Below the pieces are notes generated by a model, which saw nothing but the letters and a program-made list of their open reading frames with translations, did not search any database and had not been told where the DNA came from. The translations under genes were made by a program, and so were the position numbers. This document shows positions 24,601-37,200 of a stretch of DNA of 64,000 bases, piece after piece. Every line of letters starts with the position of its first letter. The stretch's first letter is position 1. Location: positions 558,001 through 622,000 of the forward strand of contig JAXRKN010000036.1 in NCBI GenBank assembly GCA_038502055.1. The letters run 5' to 3'. This DNA comes from Tanytarsus gracilentus. Its lineage: Eukaryota > Arthropoda > Insecta > Diptera > Chironomidae.

Positions 24601-27600
24601 CAGCCGGGCACGGGAAGATTTGAAATAGCAGAGGGCTCGGAAAGTTGTGTTACGGGACACATAAAAATGGTCGAAAAAGTTGAACTCACAAATGTCGACG
24701 CAAAACGTGACGATCAAAATATTTTACCTTCTTCTGATTTCTACAAAGAACTTCGACTTCGTGGCTATCATTATAAAAATTTATTCAAATCCGTCGCCGA
24801 AGCAAATCACGATGGAACTTACGGAAAAATTAAATGGCAAGGAAATTGGGTTGCATTCCTCGACAACATGCTTCAAATTCAAATTTTGGGAAAAGATTCG
24901 AGATCATTAGTGTTGCCGACTGGCATTCAGAGAATCACAATTTGTCCCGAAAAACATTTTGAAATAATTAATAAGTCAAAGGAAGGCGAAGAAGTTTTCT
25001 TTGAAGTTGGAACTTCGAGGGAATTAAATATGGTTCGATGTGGTGGAGTTGAATTAGCGAATATGAAAACTAGTACGGTTCAAAGGCGAAGACCACCAGG
25101 TGTTCCTGTGCTTGAAAGCTATCAATTTATTTCCTATGAAATGTCACCGATTGTCGACGAAATGGACGCTGCACGAATAATTATGCAATTAGCACTTGAA
25201 AATTTCCCAACGTCAAAAGTTAAGGGTGTCGAGGTGGAGAGCAATACGAAAAAAACATTCCTTTCAAATATTCGAGACACCTTATTTGACTTACCATTGA
25301 TAACACATGATTTAACTTGCTTAACATCCGAATCGAGTGGAGAAGAGCAACAAATTAAATTTGAAAATTCTAAGCTGGCATCACAAAAAGATTGCTACAT
25401 TGTTATATCACCCAATAACCCCGAACTTATTGAAGAGTCATGCAAAAGTTTAATTAAAAATGGATTTTTAGTGATCAGACAAACTTCATCAGTTACCAAC
25501 AATGATATCAATCGAAAGTTCATTAAACTTGCAGTTGTTAGAACGGAAAATGAATTTTTTGTTCTTTATCAGCATCGGGAACAAGAGAATGACAAAACAT
25601 TGACTGCTTTTAAAATCACAGATACGGATGAGGAATTTGAATGGATTGAAAAAGCTAGAAATTTACTTAAGAACGGGCATGTCGTATTGTATGCTGAAAA
25701 TGAACCATTGAATGGATTAATTGGATTGGTTAATTGCTTGAGAAGAGAGCCAATTGAAAATTCTATTCAGTGTGTTTTTATCGATGACAAAAATGCACCA
25801 AAGTTTGATCTCAAAAGTGAATTTTATCAGAACCAATTAAAACTTGATTTGGGCATTAATGTGTTGAGAGATGGAAAGTGGGGCAGCTATCGACATTTGC
25901 TCATTAAACAGTACTCTAGTGAGCAGCCAACTCGTCACTCTTGCTATGTTAATGCTTTAGTAAAATCTGACTTATCATCACTCAAATGGCTGTCATCGCC
26001 AATTTGTGGCGATGTAAAAGATAAAAATTTTACACGAGTTCAAGTTCATTATGCATCGCTGAATTTTAAAGACGTCATGCTGGCAACTGGAAGAATTTCA
26101 GCTGATTTATTTGTAGAAAGTAGAATGGAACATGAGTGCATTTTGGGTATTGAATACTCAGGAATAAATGAGGATAAAAAGCGAGTAATGGGCATCGCAG
26201 TTTCTGGAGCACTTTCAACTGATTTGACTGTGGATAGGAAATTAATGTGGAACTGTCCTGATAATTGGAGTTTAAGTGAAGCTGCGACAGTTCCGTGTGT
26301 CTACGGTACAGTCTATTATGCATTCTTTATGACAACTCACATTGAAAGCGGAAAATCAATTTTAATTCATGCTGGAACTGGAGGCATTGGACTTGCAGCA
26401 ATTCGAGTTGCTTTCGCTTATGGTTTAGAAGTTTTTACAACTGTCAGTACTGAGGAAAAGAAGAATTTCCTTCTTAAAGAATTTCCACACTTGAAAGCTG
26501 AAAATATTGGAAATTCTCGCGACACTTCGTTTGAGAAAATGATCATGAAAAGAACAAAAGGAAAAGGAGTCGATTATGTGCTGAACTCGTTGGCTGAAGA
26601 AAAATTATTGGCATCAATTCGATGTCTTGGTCATCTTGGTAAATTTCTAGAGATTGGAAAATTTGATATGGAGAAAGATACAAAAATTGGAATGAGTTGT
26701 TTCTTGAAAGAACTTTCCTTCCACTCGGTGATGCTTGATAAATTATTCAATGGACCTGATAGCATGAAAATGAGACTTTTAAAAATGATTGACAACGATA
26801 TAAAATCGGGAGTTATAAAGCCATTAAAGACTAACATTTTCCCAGCATCTCAGGTTGAACAAGCCTTCCGTTTGCTGGCAAGTGGTCGACATATGGGAAA
26901 AGTTGTTGTTCAAGTTAGAGAGAAAGAAAATGATTCAATGACTTTACCAATTGTGGTGCTGCCGAGAGTTTATTGTCATCCGGAATATTCGTATGTGATA
27001 CCTGGAGGTTTAGGTGGCTTTGGATTAGAACTTGCTGACTGGCTTGTCATGAGAGGATGCAGAAAAGTTGTATTGAGTTCAAGTCGAGGAATCACAAAGC
27101 AATATCAAGCTTACAGAATAAAGTGAGAAAATTTAATTAAATTAAACTTTTAAATTTTAACTTTTTATTTTTTAGAATTTGGGAGTCATACGGTGTTAAA
27201 GTAGTTGTTGACACATCAGACATAACAACAAGACTTGGATGTGAAAAATTACTGAAAGGAGCCATTAAAGTTGGACCTGTTGGTGGAATTTTCAATCTCG
27301 CTGTTCTTCTTCGTGATGGCATTTTTGAAAATCAAGACGCGATCAAATTTAAGGAGTGCATGGCTCCGAAAGCTTATGCTACAAAGTATCTTGATGAAGT
27401 TTCTCGCACTTTGTGTCCACATCTTGAATATTTTGTCATTTTCTCGAGCGTGTCTTGTGGAAGAGGAAATGCAGGTCAAACAAATTATGGAATGGCAAAT
27501 AGTGTTATGGAAAAAATTATGGAGCAGCGTAACAAATTGGGACTGCCAGCGAAAGCTATTCAATGGGGTGCTGTTGGAGAAGTTGGTATTGTTGCTGATA

Positions 27601-28932
27601 TGCAAGAAGAAAGCAGTATTGACATGGAAATTGGCGGAACTTTACAGCAAAGAATTTCATCATGTCTCGAAGAACTTGATAATTTAATGCTTGCTAATGA
27701 ACCTTTGGTGTCGAGCATGGTCGTTGCAGAGAAAAAAGTTGTTAGAAGCAGTAAAGGCAATATCCTGGAAACAATTATCGCTATAATGGGAATTCGGGAT
27801 ATGAAATCAATTTCTCTCGATACAACACTCTCTGAACTTGGAATGGATAGTTTAATGGCAGTCGAGTTGAAACAATTACTCGAAAGAGACTTTGATATCA
27901 ATTTGAGTATGACAGATTTGCGCGCCCTAAATTTCCGTAAAATAATTGAATATTCAAAAGTAAAGCCAGGCCAGGAGGTTGAAAAATCAAAAACCGGCAA
28001 AGATAAAGCCAACGAAGTGTTTGCTGATATTTTGAATAATTTTGGCAAAATTGTAATTAGCGAAAAAATAATTCAATGCTCGAATTTCCAAAATAAATCA
28101 AGGAGATTGGCAATTTTAATACCAGGAATGCAGGGCAATGCATCAAAGTTTATGCTTGAGTTGTGTGATCAGTTAAACTTTTCATACTGTTTAATTCAAT
28201 ACAACAAAGTTGAAGCTTGTTATGCTCGAACGATAGATGAGATCGTGAACATAATCAGATATGTAAGTTTTTAATTAAGAAAACAAAATTTTAGTTTAAA
28301 ACTTTTGATTCTAGGACATCGAAGAAGTTCTTCAAGGATTTGAAGAGTTTCATATTATTGGACATTCATTCGGAGGACTTTTGGCCATTAATCTTGCATC
28401 AGTTTTTGAGAAGAGTGGAATTAAGGGACGAGTGACTGTCATCGATGGCTCTGTAAAAATGTTCAAAGGCATTGTAGGCAATCAAGGAAAAAATCAGAGT
28501 GATGAGGAGTTCCAAAATTATGTCCTTGCTTATTTAGTTTCAGTTTTCTCTCAAAATGTGGATAGAAGTAAACTTGCATATTTATTAGAAGAAAAGTCTT
28601 GGGATGGGAAATGTAATAAAACTTTAGATTTGGTTTTAGATTTAGGATATCTGTATAGTAAGGAAGATCTTAGACATTGCTTCAATGCATGTTATAACAG
28701 AGCACATATAATGGCTACAATTGCTGATGGATCATTAGGCTATGTAAAGCATAGTAAATGTCTATTTATTAGACCAACAGAAGTTACATTTGAACATGAA
28801 AACGAATCATATGATATGAATGATTACTTTGAGCAAAGTGTAGATGTAGCTCATGTTAGTGGAAATCATCAAACAATAGTTTCAAATCCTAAAACGGCAG
28901 AAATTTTAAAAAATGTTCACTTTAAAGTTTAA
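21681..28932 (+). CDS. Animal-type fatty acid synthase, paralogue A
   Basis: This is a multifunctional type I synthase making long-chain acyl chains from malonyl-CoA. Exons 21681-24148, 24204-27122, 27176-28262 and 28315-28932 give 2363 aa. The order is KS, MAT, DH, pseudo-methyltransferase region, ER, KR, ACP, TE. KS has DTACSSS (about residue 175), ECHSTGT and NAGHAE. MAT has GHSVGE (about 600). DH has the His of HCIDGRTLFPATGY (about 895) and the Asp of FLDNMLQ. ER has HAGTGGIGLAA (about 1545). KR has GGLGGFGLELA (about 1755) and NYGMANS. ACP has LGMDSLM (about 2020). TE has GHSFGG (about 2175) and the His of GNHQT (about 2342). All domains look catalytically complete. The ATG at 21681 was chosen because upstream codons offer only TTG. 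It is paired with paralogue B, so a specialised lipid (cuticular or storage) role is possible, as for duplicated insect FASNs; this is inference. Confidence 0.92.
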
Positions 28933-29205
28933 TTCTTTAAAATATTTATTGACATTATGTAACTTTTAATTAAAGATTGGAGTTTGGATTTAAAAATTAT
29001 AAAACCTATAAAAAATATTTAGAAAAAAAATTCTCTTTTTAGAGTTTTACTTATTTTTTTTCAGTTTTCTAAAAATTCTCACTTTTGTCGAACTTCATCG
29101 ATAAATTAGTAAGCGACAAAACTCCATTAAATCCTTTTACTTTAATTTAAAGGTGGCAATTGCCCAACGATTTTTTTTGAAGTAACTCCACTTTGTTTTT
29201 AGCGT
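28933..29205. other. Downstream flank of fatty acid synthase A
   Basis: AT-rich 3' flanking sequence up to the repeat element at 29206. No canonical AATAAA was seen close to the stop, and no gene was recognised. Confidence 0.4.
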
Positions 29206-30016
29206 AACCCACACAAAGTGTGGTAACGCTTATATGCTCGTATTTCCGTCCGTTCCTTCGAGATCTCGGCCCCTGGACCAGCTAGAGACTTCGGGTTTTC
29301 GCCAGATGGTAGCTCTAAGGGTCTATATTAGCTCATTTTAGGAATTTTTCGAGTCATGACCACAGGTCGTGCCATGGACGGCCCTATTGTTCATTTTTCA
29401 TACAAATTTTCTCTTATATGGCTTCATGGGTATCGTTGAACTCGGAATTTGATCAGGAATCGATTGGCATGGATCTGAAAATGGAATACTGTGGAAAGTG
29501 GAACATAGTGGAAAATGGAACACAGTGGAAAATGGAACACAGTGGAAAATGAAACATAGTGGAAAATGGAACACAGTGGAAAATGGAACATAGTGGAAAA
29601 TGGAACATGGTGGAAAATGGAACACAGTGGAAAATGGAACATAGTGGAAAATGGAACATGGTGGAAAATGGAACATGGTGAAAATGGAACATGGTGGAAA
29701 ATGAAACAAAGTGGAAAATGAAACATAGTGGAAAATAGAACATGGTGGAAAATGAAACACAATGAGAAATGTAACAATTGAGCCAAATAGAAATAATGAT
29801 ACACATTGGAAAACAAAACATAATTGAAAACAGTGGAAAATGGAACATAGTGGAAAATGGAACACTGTGGAAAATGAACATGGTGGAAAATGGAACATAG
29901 AAAAAAATATTTTCCATTAGGCTTCTCTTTTGGCTTTTTAACAGGACTTCCCCATGTTACATTTTCAATACTGATCTGTTACAAGTGGGTTACGCGGCAA
30001 CACCCACGTGTGGGTT
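29206..30016. mobile_element. Non-autonomous TIR element with minisatellite core, copy 2
   Basis: Inverted copy of the element at 6831-7873. The left end AACCCACACAAAGTGTGG (29206) pairs with AACCCACACGTGGG read from the right end (30016). Shared internal blocks include CTTATATGC followed by a CCGTCCGT stretch (29228-29255), GAGATCTCG (29260) and a single copy of the GATTGGCATGGATC block (29461-29475). The 17-bp minisatellite lies at 29470-29900. It has one copy of the block that is present three times in copy 1. No transposase reading frame is present. Confidence 0.7.
29470..29900. repeat. 17-bp minisatellite, GGAAAATGGAACACAGT type
   Basis: About 20 tandem units of GGAAAATGGAACAYRGT with substitutions, interrupted near 29765-29830 by degenerate units. 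It is the reverse complement of the array at 7021-7305. Long reading frames here are repeat artefacts. Confidence 0.88.
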
Positions 30017-30094
30017 TTGAAATATTTTTTTGTAAATGTGCATTTTTTGAAGATTATTTCAATAGACAACAAATTAACATGTCTTAACAAAAAA

Positions 30095-30600
30095 ATTTAA
30101 AAATTCTAAAAAATGTAAATGACTGAAAAACCTTTTTTTGCAAGTGCCCATATATTCGGAAGTATTTTTTCAAAGAGAAAATGAGTGAGAAGAGGTTAGA
30201 AAAGCTAAGACGGCAAAATTATTGTTCAAAAATTCCGAAAGAATTCATAGAAATTTTTTTTCCTCGGAATTTTCCTAGTAAAATACCTTCGGATGGATGA
30301 TCCATACTCCTTAACCATGAAATTTTAAAATATTAATTGTTAACTGTTTTTTATGGCGAAAAAATCGAGACTTGGTCACTGCGCCGACATAATTTTCTGC
30401 AGAATTTCTGCATAAAATTATGCAGAATAAAATTTTGTAGAACAGAATATAATTCTACATAATTTTCTGCAAAATATTATGCAAAATTCTGCAGAAAATT
30501 ATGTCGGCGCAGTGACCGACACTCGAAAAAATCTTTCAAAAATGCCCACTTACAAAAAAGTTTTTTCAGTCATTTAAATTTTTAGAATATTTTAGGTATG
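30095..30600. repeat. Foldback (inverted-repeat) element
   Basis: The inner arms are a perfect 34-bp inverted repeat at 30374-30407 and 30484-30517 (GGTCACTGCGCCGACATAAT...). The outer arms are an imperfect pair at about 30098-30150 and 30545-30595 that share TGACTGAAAAA and CAAGTGCCCAT-like sequence. The centre is made of smaller ATAAAATTATGCAGAA-type palindromes. The whole could fold into a long hairpin. It is a probable MITE or foldback transposon remnant with no coding capacity. Confidence 0.7.
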
Positions 30601-30701
30601 AAATTTTTTATTACCTATTTTTAGATAGATAGATAGATGACAAAGAGGTAGCACGCTGGGGTTACCAGGAGGACGCATGAAATTTTTTATTACCTATTTT
30701 T
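30597..30701. repeat. 25-bp direct repeat flanking a GATA-rich insert
   Basis: ATGAAATTTTTTATTACCTA plus TTTTT occurs at about 30599-30622 and again at 30678-30701. Between the copies are an AGATAGATAGATAGATG microsatellite and a GC-richer segment, GGTAGCACGCTGGGGTTACC. The duplication overlaps the outer edge of the foldback element. Confidence 0.6.
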
Positions 30702-31182
30702 GTGAAAAAAATAATAAAATCTTTGCCCATGATTTTTGTCATCGTTTTCTCGAAAGTTTGCAGATTTTTTAAAATTTTCATAGTTTGCAAGTCAATTTTA
30801 TTATTTCATTTTAACGAAACCTTCAAAGCAAAATTGAGTTCAAGTCAAACTATAATTAAAGCCTTCAGAGTTGCACTTGACTCTAAAAAACAGGAAGCAA
30901 GGAAAAATTTCGGAAGGAAGGAAAAAACCTTGAATAATTTTTAATTAATATTAAAATTTGTCAAACGCGCGCGCGTCACAACGATTATTTTAATTGAAAA
31001 AGAAATTTAAACCGAATTAATTAAGTCGCAAAAAACACAACCAAACTATTACACCCTTAACCTTTTAATTTTGTCAACTTGAGCATCAGTGACATATCGG
31101 ATATGAATATTTAATCGAAATTAATTACCAATGAAAGTCAAATTACAATTTATTGTAAAGTTATTAACACACTTAATTTTCG
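30702..31182. other. Upstream region of fatty acid synthase B
   Basis: AT-rich, with a short CGCGCGCG run near 30966. No gene was recognised; it is the likely control region of the synthase that follows. Confidence 0.4.
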
Positions 31183-31189
31183 TATAAAA
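31183..31189 (+). promoter_or_regulatory. TATA box of fatty acid synthase B
   Basis: TATAAAA about 105 bp before the ATG at 31294. A TCAG initiator-like sequence lies at 31221-31224, somewhat further away than usual. The core promoter resembles that of paralogue A. Confidence 0.6.
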
Positions 31190-31293
31190 GCAGAATGCAT
31201 TCGTTAAAGTTTACACATTATCAGAAGTAACTTTCTTGTGATTACAGTGAAATAAAAAAAAATTACGAGAGAAGAAATTTTATTTGGTGAAAA

Positions 31294-34200
31294 ATGTCGA
31301 AAAATTGTCGTGAAAGTGATGACGATATCGTCATATCTGGAATATCGGGTAGATTTCCGAATGCTCGCAATTTAAATGAGTTCTCGCAAAATTTGTTCAA
31401 TAAAATTGACATGGTTGATGAGGCTGAGAGTCGTTACCGTCATGTTAATCCTGACATTCCTCGTCGCATTGGCAAAATAAGTGACTTGGATAAATTTGAT
31501 TCATCATTCTTTGGCATCAGCTATCGGCAAGCTCGTGTGATGGATCCGCAAAGTCGAATGCTTCTCGAACATTCTTATGAAGCTGTTTTAGATTCTGGAA
31601 CTTGTCCAAAGAGTTTGAAGGGAAGCAAGACTGGCGTTTATATTGGAGCAAGTTATAATGAGTCGGAGAAAAAGTGGATTTATGAGAAGTTCCAAAAGGA
31701 GGGACTCGGTGTTGTTGGCTCTGCGAGAACCATGTTGAGCAATAGAATCTCTTTCGCATTGGACTTACGAGGACCGAGTTTTCCAACTGATACCGCATGC
31801 AGCTCTTCAATGTACGCTCTCGATTTTGCCTATAAAAATTTGATTTCCGGTGAATGTGATGCCGCTTTGGTGGGAGGAACTAACTTATGCTTACATCCCT
31901 ATGTTACTCTTCAATTCGTTAAACTCGGTGTGGTCGCAAGTGATGGCTACTGTCGTCCATTTGACATTGACGCAAGTGGATACACTCGTGCTGAAGTCAA
32001 TTGTGTTTTATTTCTTCAAAAGCGAAAAGATGCTAAGCGAGTTTATGCAACTTTGATGCATTCAAAAACCAATTGCGATGGCTTTAAGGAAGAAGGAATT
32101 AATTTTCCGAGCAGTAAAATGCAAGCACAACTTTTGAGAGATTTCTATGAGGAAGTTGGAGTTGCTGCAAATGATCCTGAAATTTCATACTTTGAAGCTC
32201 ATTGTACGGGAACAAAAGTTGGCGACACTCAAGAATGTTTGGCCATCGATGAGGTCATGTGTAAAAATAGAAAATCGCCCTTACTTATTGGTTCAGTAAA
32301 ATCAAACATGGGACATGCTGAGCCTGGTGAGAACATAACTTTTATTTATTAATTTAATTTAATTAAAATTTCTCATTTAGGTTCTGGAGTTTGTTCAATC
32401 AGCAAAGTGATTTTGGCCTTTGAAAATCAAAAAATACCGCCGACAATAAATTTAAGAATTGTGAAACCTGAAATTGTTGGTGTCGTTGAAGGAAGAATGA
32501 AAATTGTCGATGAAATTCAAGACTTACAAGGATCTTTGATAAGTCTTAACTCGAGTGGGTTTGGCGGCGCTAATGCACATTGTCTTCTCAAAGGAAATCA
32601 AAAAGTTAAAATAAATCAAGGCATTCCTAATGACGACATTCCGAGACTAGTTGTATGGTCGGGAAGAACTGAAGAGGCTGTAAATTTGATATTAGACAGT
32701 GTGACTCAAAAACCATTGGATGCCGAATTCATTGGTCTACTGCACAGCACACAAAGTCAATCTCATACCGCTAATTTCTATAAAGGTTTTGGATTATTTA
32801 TTCAAAACGGTGACAGCGGAAATGCGACTTGCGTTCAGAGAGAAATTCAACATTATAGTGGTGTGAAAAGACCAATGGCTTGGATCTATAGTGGCATGGG
32901 CAGTCAATGGAGTGCGATGGGAAGGGAACTGATGAAAATTCCTATTTTTGAACAAACAATTACCAAATGTCACAATGTGTTGGCTTTGAAGGGAATTAAT
33001 TTAAAGGAAATTATTTCTTCAACTGATCCGACTATTTTTGACAATATTTTAAATTCATTTATTGGAATTGCAGCCATTCAAATTGGCTTAACTGACATTC
33101 TTAAAGCAATTGGAATGGAGCCAAATTACATAATTGGACATTCATTGGGTGAACTTGGCTGTGCTTATGCTGATGGATGTTGTGAAGCTGAGGAGATGAT
33201 TTTGTCAGCTTACTCACGCGGCATGGCAAGTCTCGAGACAAAAATAATTCATGGATCTATGGCGGCAGTCGGACTAGGATATTCTCAATTAAAAGACATC
33301 GTTCCCGCTGGCATTGAGATTGCTTGTCACAATTCATTCGAATCAACAACTATCTCTGGACCGGCAGAAAATATCTCAAAATTCGTCGCTGAACTTAAAG
33401 AGAGAGGAATTTTTGCTAAAGAAGTTGCATCCTCGAACATCCCATACCACAGTTCGTACATAAAAAATCTCGGACCTAATCTTCTTGCAAGATTAAAAAC
33501 TGTTCATAAATTTCCAAGAAAACGTTCAAGTAGATGGATAAGTTCAAGTTATCCACATTCAAAATGGCACTTAGATGAGTGTCAGTACACTTCTGCCGAA
33601 TATCAAACCAACAATGTTCTAAGTACAGTTTTATTTGAGGAGGCTTTGAGTCATCTTCCCTCGAATGTTGTCGCCATTGAAATTGCACCGCATGGATTAC
33701 TGCAAGCAATTTTAAAGAGAGCTCTCGTTGAAGGCGTTAATCTATCATTGACTCAACGAGGTCACAAAAACAACGATCAATTTTTATTAAGCGCGCTTGG
33801 AAAGTAAGAAAATAATTTAACATTTATTTTTGCATAAATTTAAATATTAATTTTTAGAATTCATTCTCATGGATATGACATTGACATTGCTGCAGTTTAT
33901 CCAGAAGTTAAGTTTCCAGTTTCGCGAGGAACACCAATGATTGCACCAAACATTAAATGGGATCATTCTGAAGATCATTTCGTGATGAACTTTGATGACG
34001 ATGACGGAGGAAAAAGTGCCGAGAGGAAAGTCACAATCTCATTGAATGAAGTTGAATTTGATTATATTCAAGGACATTGCATTGACGGTCGAACTATATT
34101 TCCTGCGACTGGATACATTTTCTTAGCATGGGAAACACTCGCAATGTCGAAAGGATTTTCCACATTTGACACGAACGTTGAAGTTGAAGACATTAAATTT

Positions 34201-37200
34201 TTGAGAGCAACTTCGATGAGTAAAGATTTTGATGTTGAATTCACGATTGTCATACAACCAGGGACGGGAAAATTTGAAATATCAGAAGGATCATCGTCGA
34301 TTGTGACTGGAATTATTAAAATTGTTGAAAATCCTGAAGTCAATGATTTTACATCAAAACAATATCGAGTTAACGAACTGCTCGAAAGCAAAGATTTTTA
34401 TAAGGAATTGCGTCTACGTGGTTATCATTACAATGGATTCTTCCGATCAGTGCAAGAAGGAAGTTTTGATGGAAATTATGGGAGAATTAAATTCGAAAAT
34501 TGGATCTCATTCCTCGACTGTCTTTTGCAAATGAAAATTATCGGAAGAGACACGAGAAATTTAATTCTACCAACTGCCATTCAAAAAATGACAATTAATG
34601 CTAAAAAGCATATGAAAATGTTGCAAGATTTTGGTGAAGATCCAATTTTCAAAGCAGTTGCATCATCTGAAATGAAAAGTATTGTTTGTGGTGGTGTGGA
34701 AATAATAAATCTTCAAGCGAGTCCTGTTGGAAGAAGAAAACCTTTAGGAATTCCAGTTTTAGAATCTTATCAATTTATTCCACATGATTGTTCGATAAAT
34801 TTAAAAAAAGAAGACGCATGCAGAGTGATTGCTCAACTCTTCCTAGAAGTTCATCAAACGACAAAAGTTAAAGTTGTGGAAGTCGATGATGGAAAATGTA
34901 AAACTTCAATACTTTCTCAGATCGGTGATGCATTCGGAGATATTCCACTAATTACCTTCGAATTAAAATATTTATCAAGCAGATCACTCGATGAAGATAA
35001 CATTTTGGTATCAAACGATAAAATATCATCAGTCGGTGGATGTAGCATCATCATCACATCTGAATGCAGTCTCTTTGAGGAGTCAGTCAAAAGTCTTATC
35101 GATAGAGGATTTTTAATTTTTAGAAATTCAACCAAAGAGAAAGTAAAAATGAATAAATTTTTACTCGAGGTGGCAAGTTTCAAAACTGACGACGAAGAAA
35201 TCCTAATTTATCAATACACTGAAGATTGTGAAAAAAATTACAATACTCTCCGCATTTCTGAAAATGACACGAACTTCGATTGGGTTGAAGAAGCAAAAGC
35301 TTTAACTAAAAAAGGACCTTTAATTTTGTATGCTGAAAATGAACCATTGAATGGATTAATTGGATTGGTTAATTGCTTGAGAAAAGAGCCAGATGGATCA
35401 AATGTGCAATGTGTCTTTATCGAAGATATAGCAGCTCCGATTTTTGATTTAAAAAATGAATTTTATAAAAATCAATTAAAACTCAACTTGGAAGTTAATT
35501 TTTTGAGAGACGGTCGTTGGGGAAGCTATCGACATCTTAAAATAAAACAATCTCAAAACGAAAAACCGTGCAATGAACATTGTTATGTAAATGCATTGAT
35601 AAAATCTGATTTATCCTCACTTAAATGGCTTAAAGGATCGTTGAATTATTCATCTGATAAAAATAACTTGGTTGATGTTCATTATGCATCGCTGAATTTT
35701 AAAGACGTCATGCTGGCAACTGGAAAGATTTCAGCTGATGTCTTTGTTGAAAGTAGATTAGAGCACGAATGTGTTTTAGGCTTTGAGTACTCAGGAAAAA
35801 CAAAAAATGGAAAACGAGTTATGGGTCTTATAACATCAGGCGCTCTGGCAACTCAAATTAAGCCTGATGAAGCTTTGATGTGGAACTGCCCTAAAAATTG
35901 GAGTTTAAGTGAAGCTGCGACAGTTCCGTGTGTCTACGGTACAGTCTATTATGCATTCTTTATGACAACTCACATTGAAAGCGGAAAATCAATTTTAATT
36001 CATGCTGGAACTGGAGGCATTGGACTTGCAGCAATTCGAGTTGCTTTCGCTTATGGTTTAGAAGTTTTCACAACTGTCAGTACTGAGGAAAAGAAGAATT
36101 TCCTTCTTAAAGAATTTCCACATTTGAAAGCTGAAAATATTGGAAATTCTCGTGACACTTCGTTTGAGAAAATGGTCATGAGAAGAACAAAAGGAAAAGG
36201 AGTCGATTATGTGCTGAACTCGTTGGCTGAAGAAAAATTATTGGCATCAATTCGATGTCTTGGTCATCTTGGTAAATTTCTGGAGATTGGAAAATTTGAT
36301 ATGGAGAAAGATACTAAAATTGGAATGAGTTGTTTCTTGAAAGAACTTTCCTTCCACTCGGTGATGCTTGATAAATTATTTAATGGACCTGATAGCATGA
36401 AAATGAGACTTTTAAAAATGATTGACAACGATATAAAATCGGGAGTTATAAAGCCATTAAAGACTAACATTTTCCCAGCATCTCAGGTTGAACAAGCCTT
36501 CCGTTTGCTGGCAAGTGGTCGACATATGGGAAAAGTTGTTGTTCAAGTTAGAGAGAAAGAAAATGATTCAATGACTTTACCAATTGCGGTGCTGCCGAGA
36601 GTTTATTGTCATCCGGAATATTCGTATGTGATACCTGGAGGTTTAGGTGGCTTTGGATTAGAACTTGCTGACTGGCTTGTGATGAGAGGATGCAGAAAAG
36701 TCGTATTGAGTTCAAGTCGAGGAATCACAAAGCAATATCAAGCTTACAGAATAAAGTGAGAAATTAAATTAAACTTTTAAATTTTAACTTTTTATTTTTT
36801 AGAATTTGGGAGTCATACGGTGTTAAAGTAGTTGTTGACACATCAGACATAACAACAAGACTTGGATGTGAAAAATTACTGAAAGAAGCCATGAAAGTTG
36901 GACCTGTTGGTGGAATTTTCAATCTCGCTGTTCTTCTTCGTGATGGCATTTTTGAAAATCAGGACGCAATTAAATTTAAGGAGTGCATGGCTCCGAAAGC
37001 TTATGCTACTAAATATCTTGATGAAGTTTCTCGCACTTTGTGTCCACATCTTGAATATTTTGTCATTTTCTCGAGCGTGTCTTGTGGAAGAGGAAATGCA
37101 GGTCAAACAAATTATGGAATGGCAAATAGTGTAATGGAAAAAATTATGGAGCAGCGTAACAAATTGGGACTGCCAGCGAAAGCTATTCAATGGGGTGCTG

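Noticed and set aside
29398..29917. Three overlapping reading frames of 130-166 aa on the - strand
   Set aside because: Same minisatellite as at 7021-7305 read in three frames. The repeat length is not a multiple of three but stop codons are rare in it, so frames stay open by composition.
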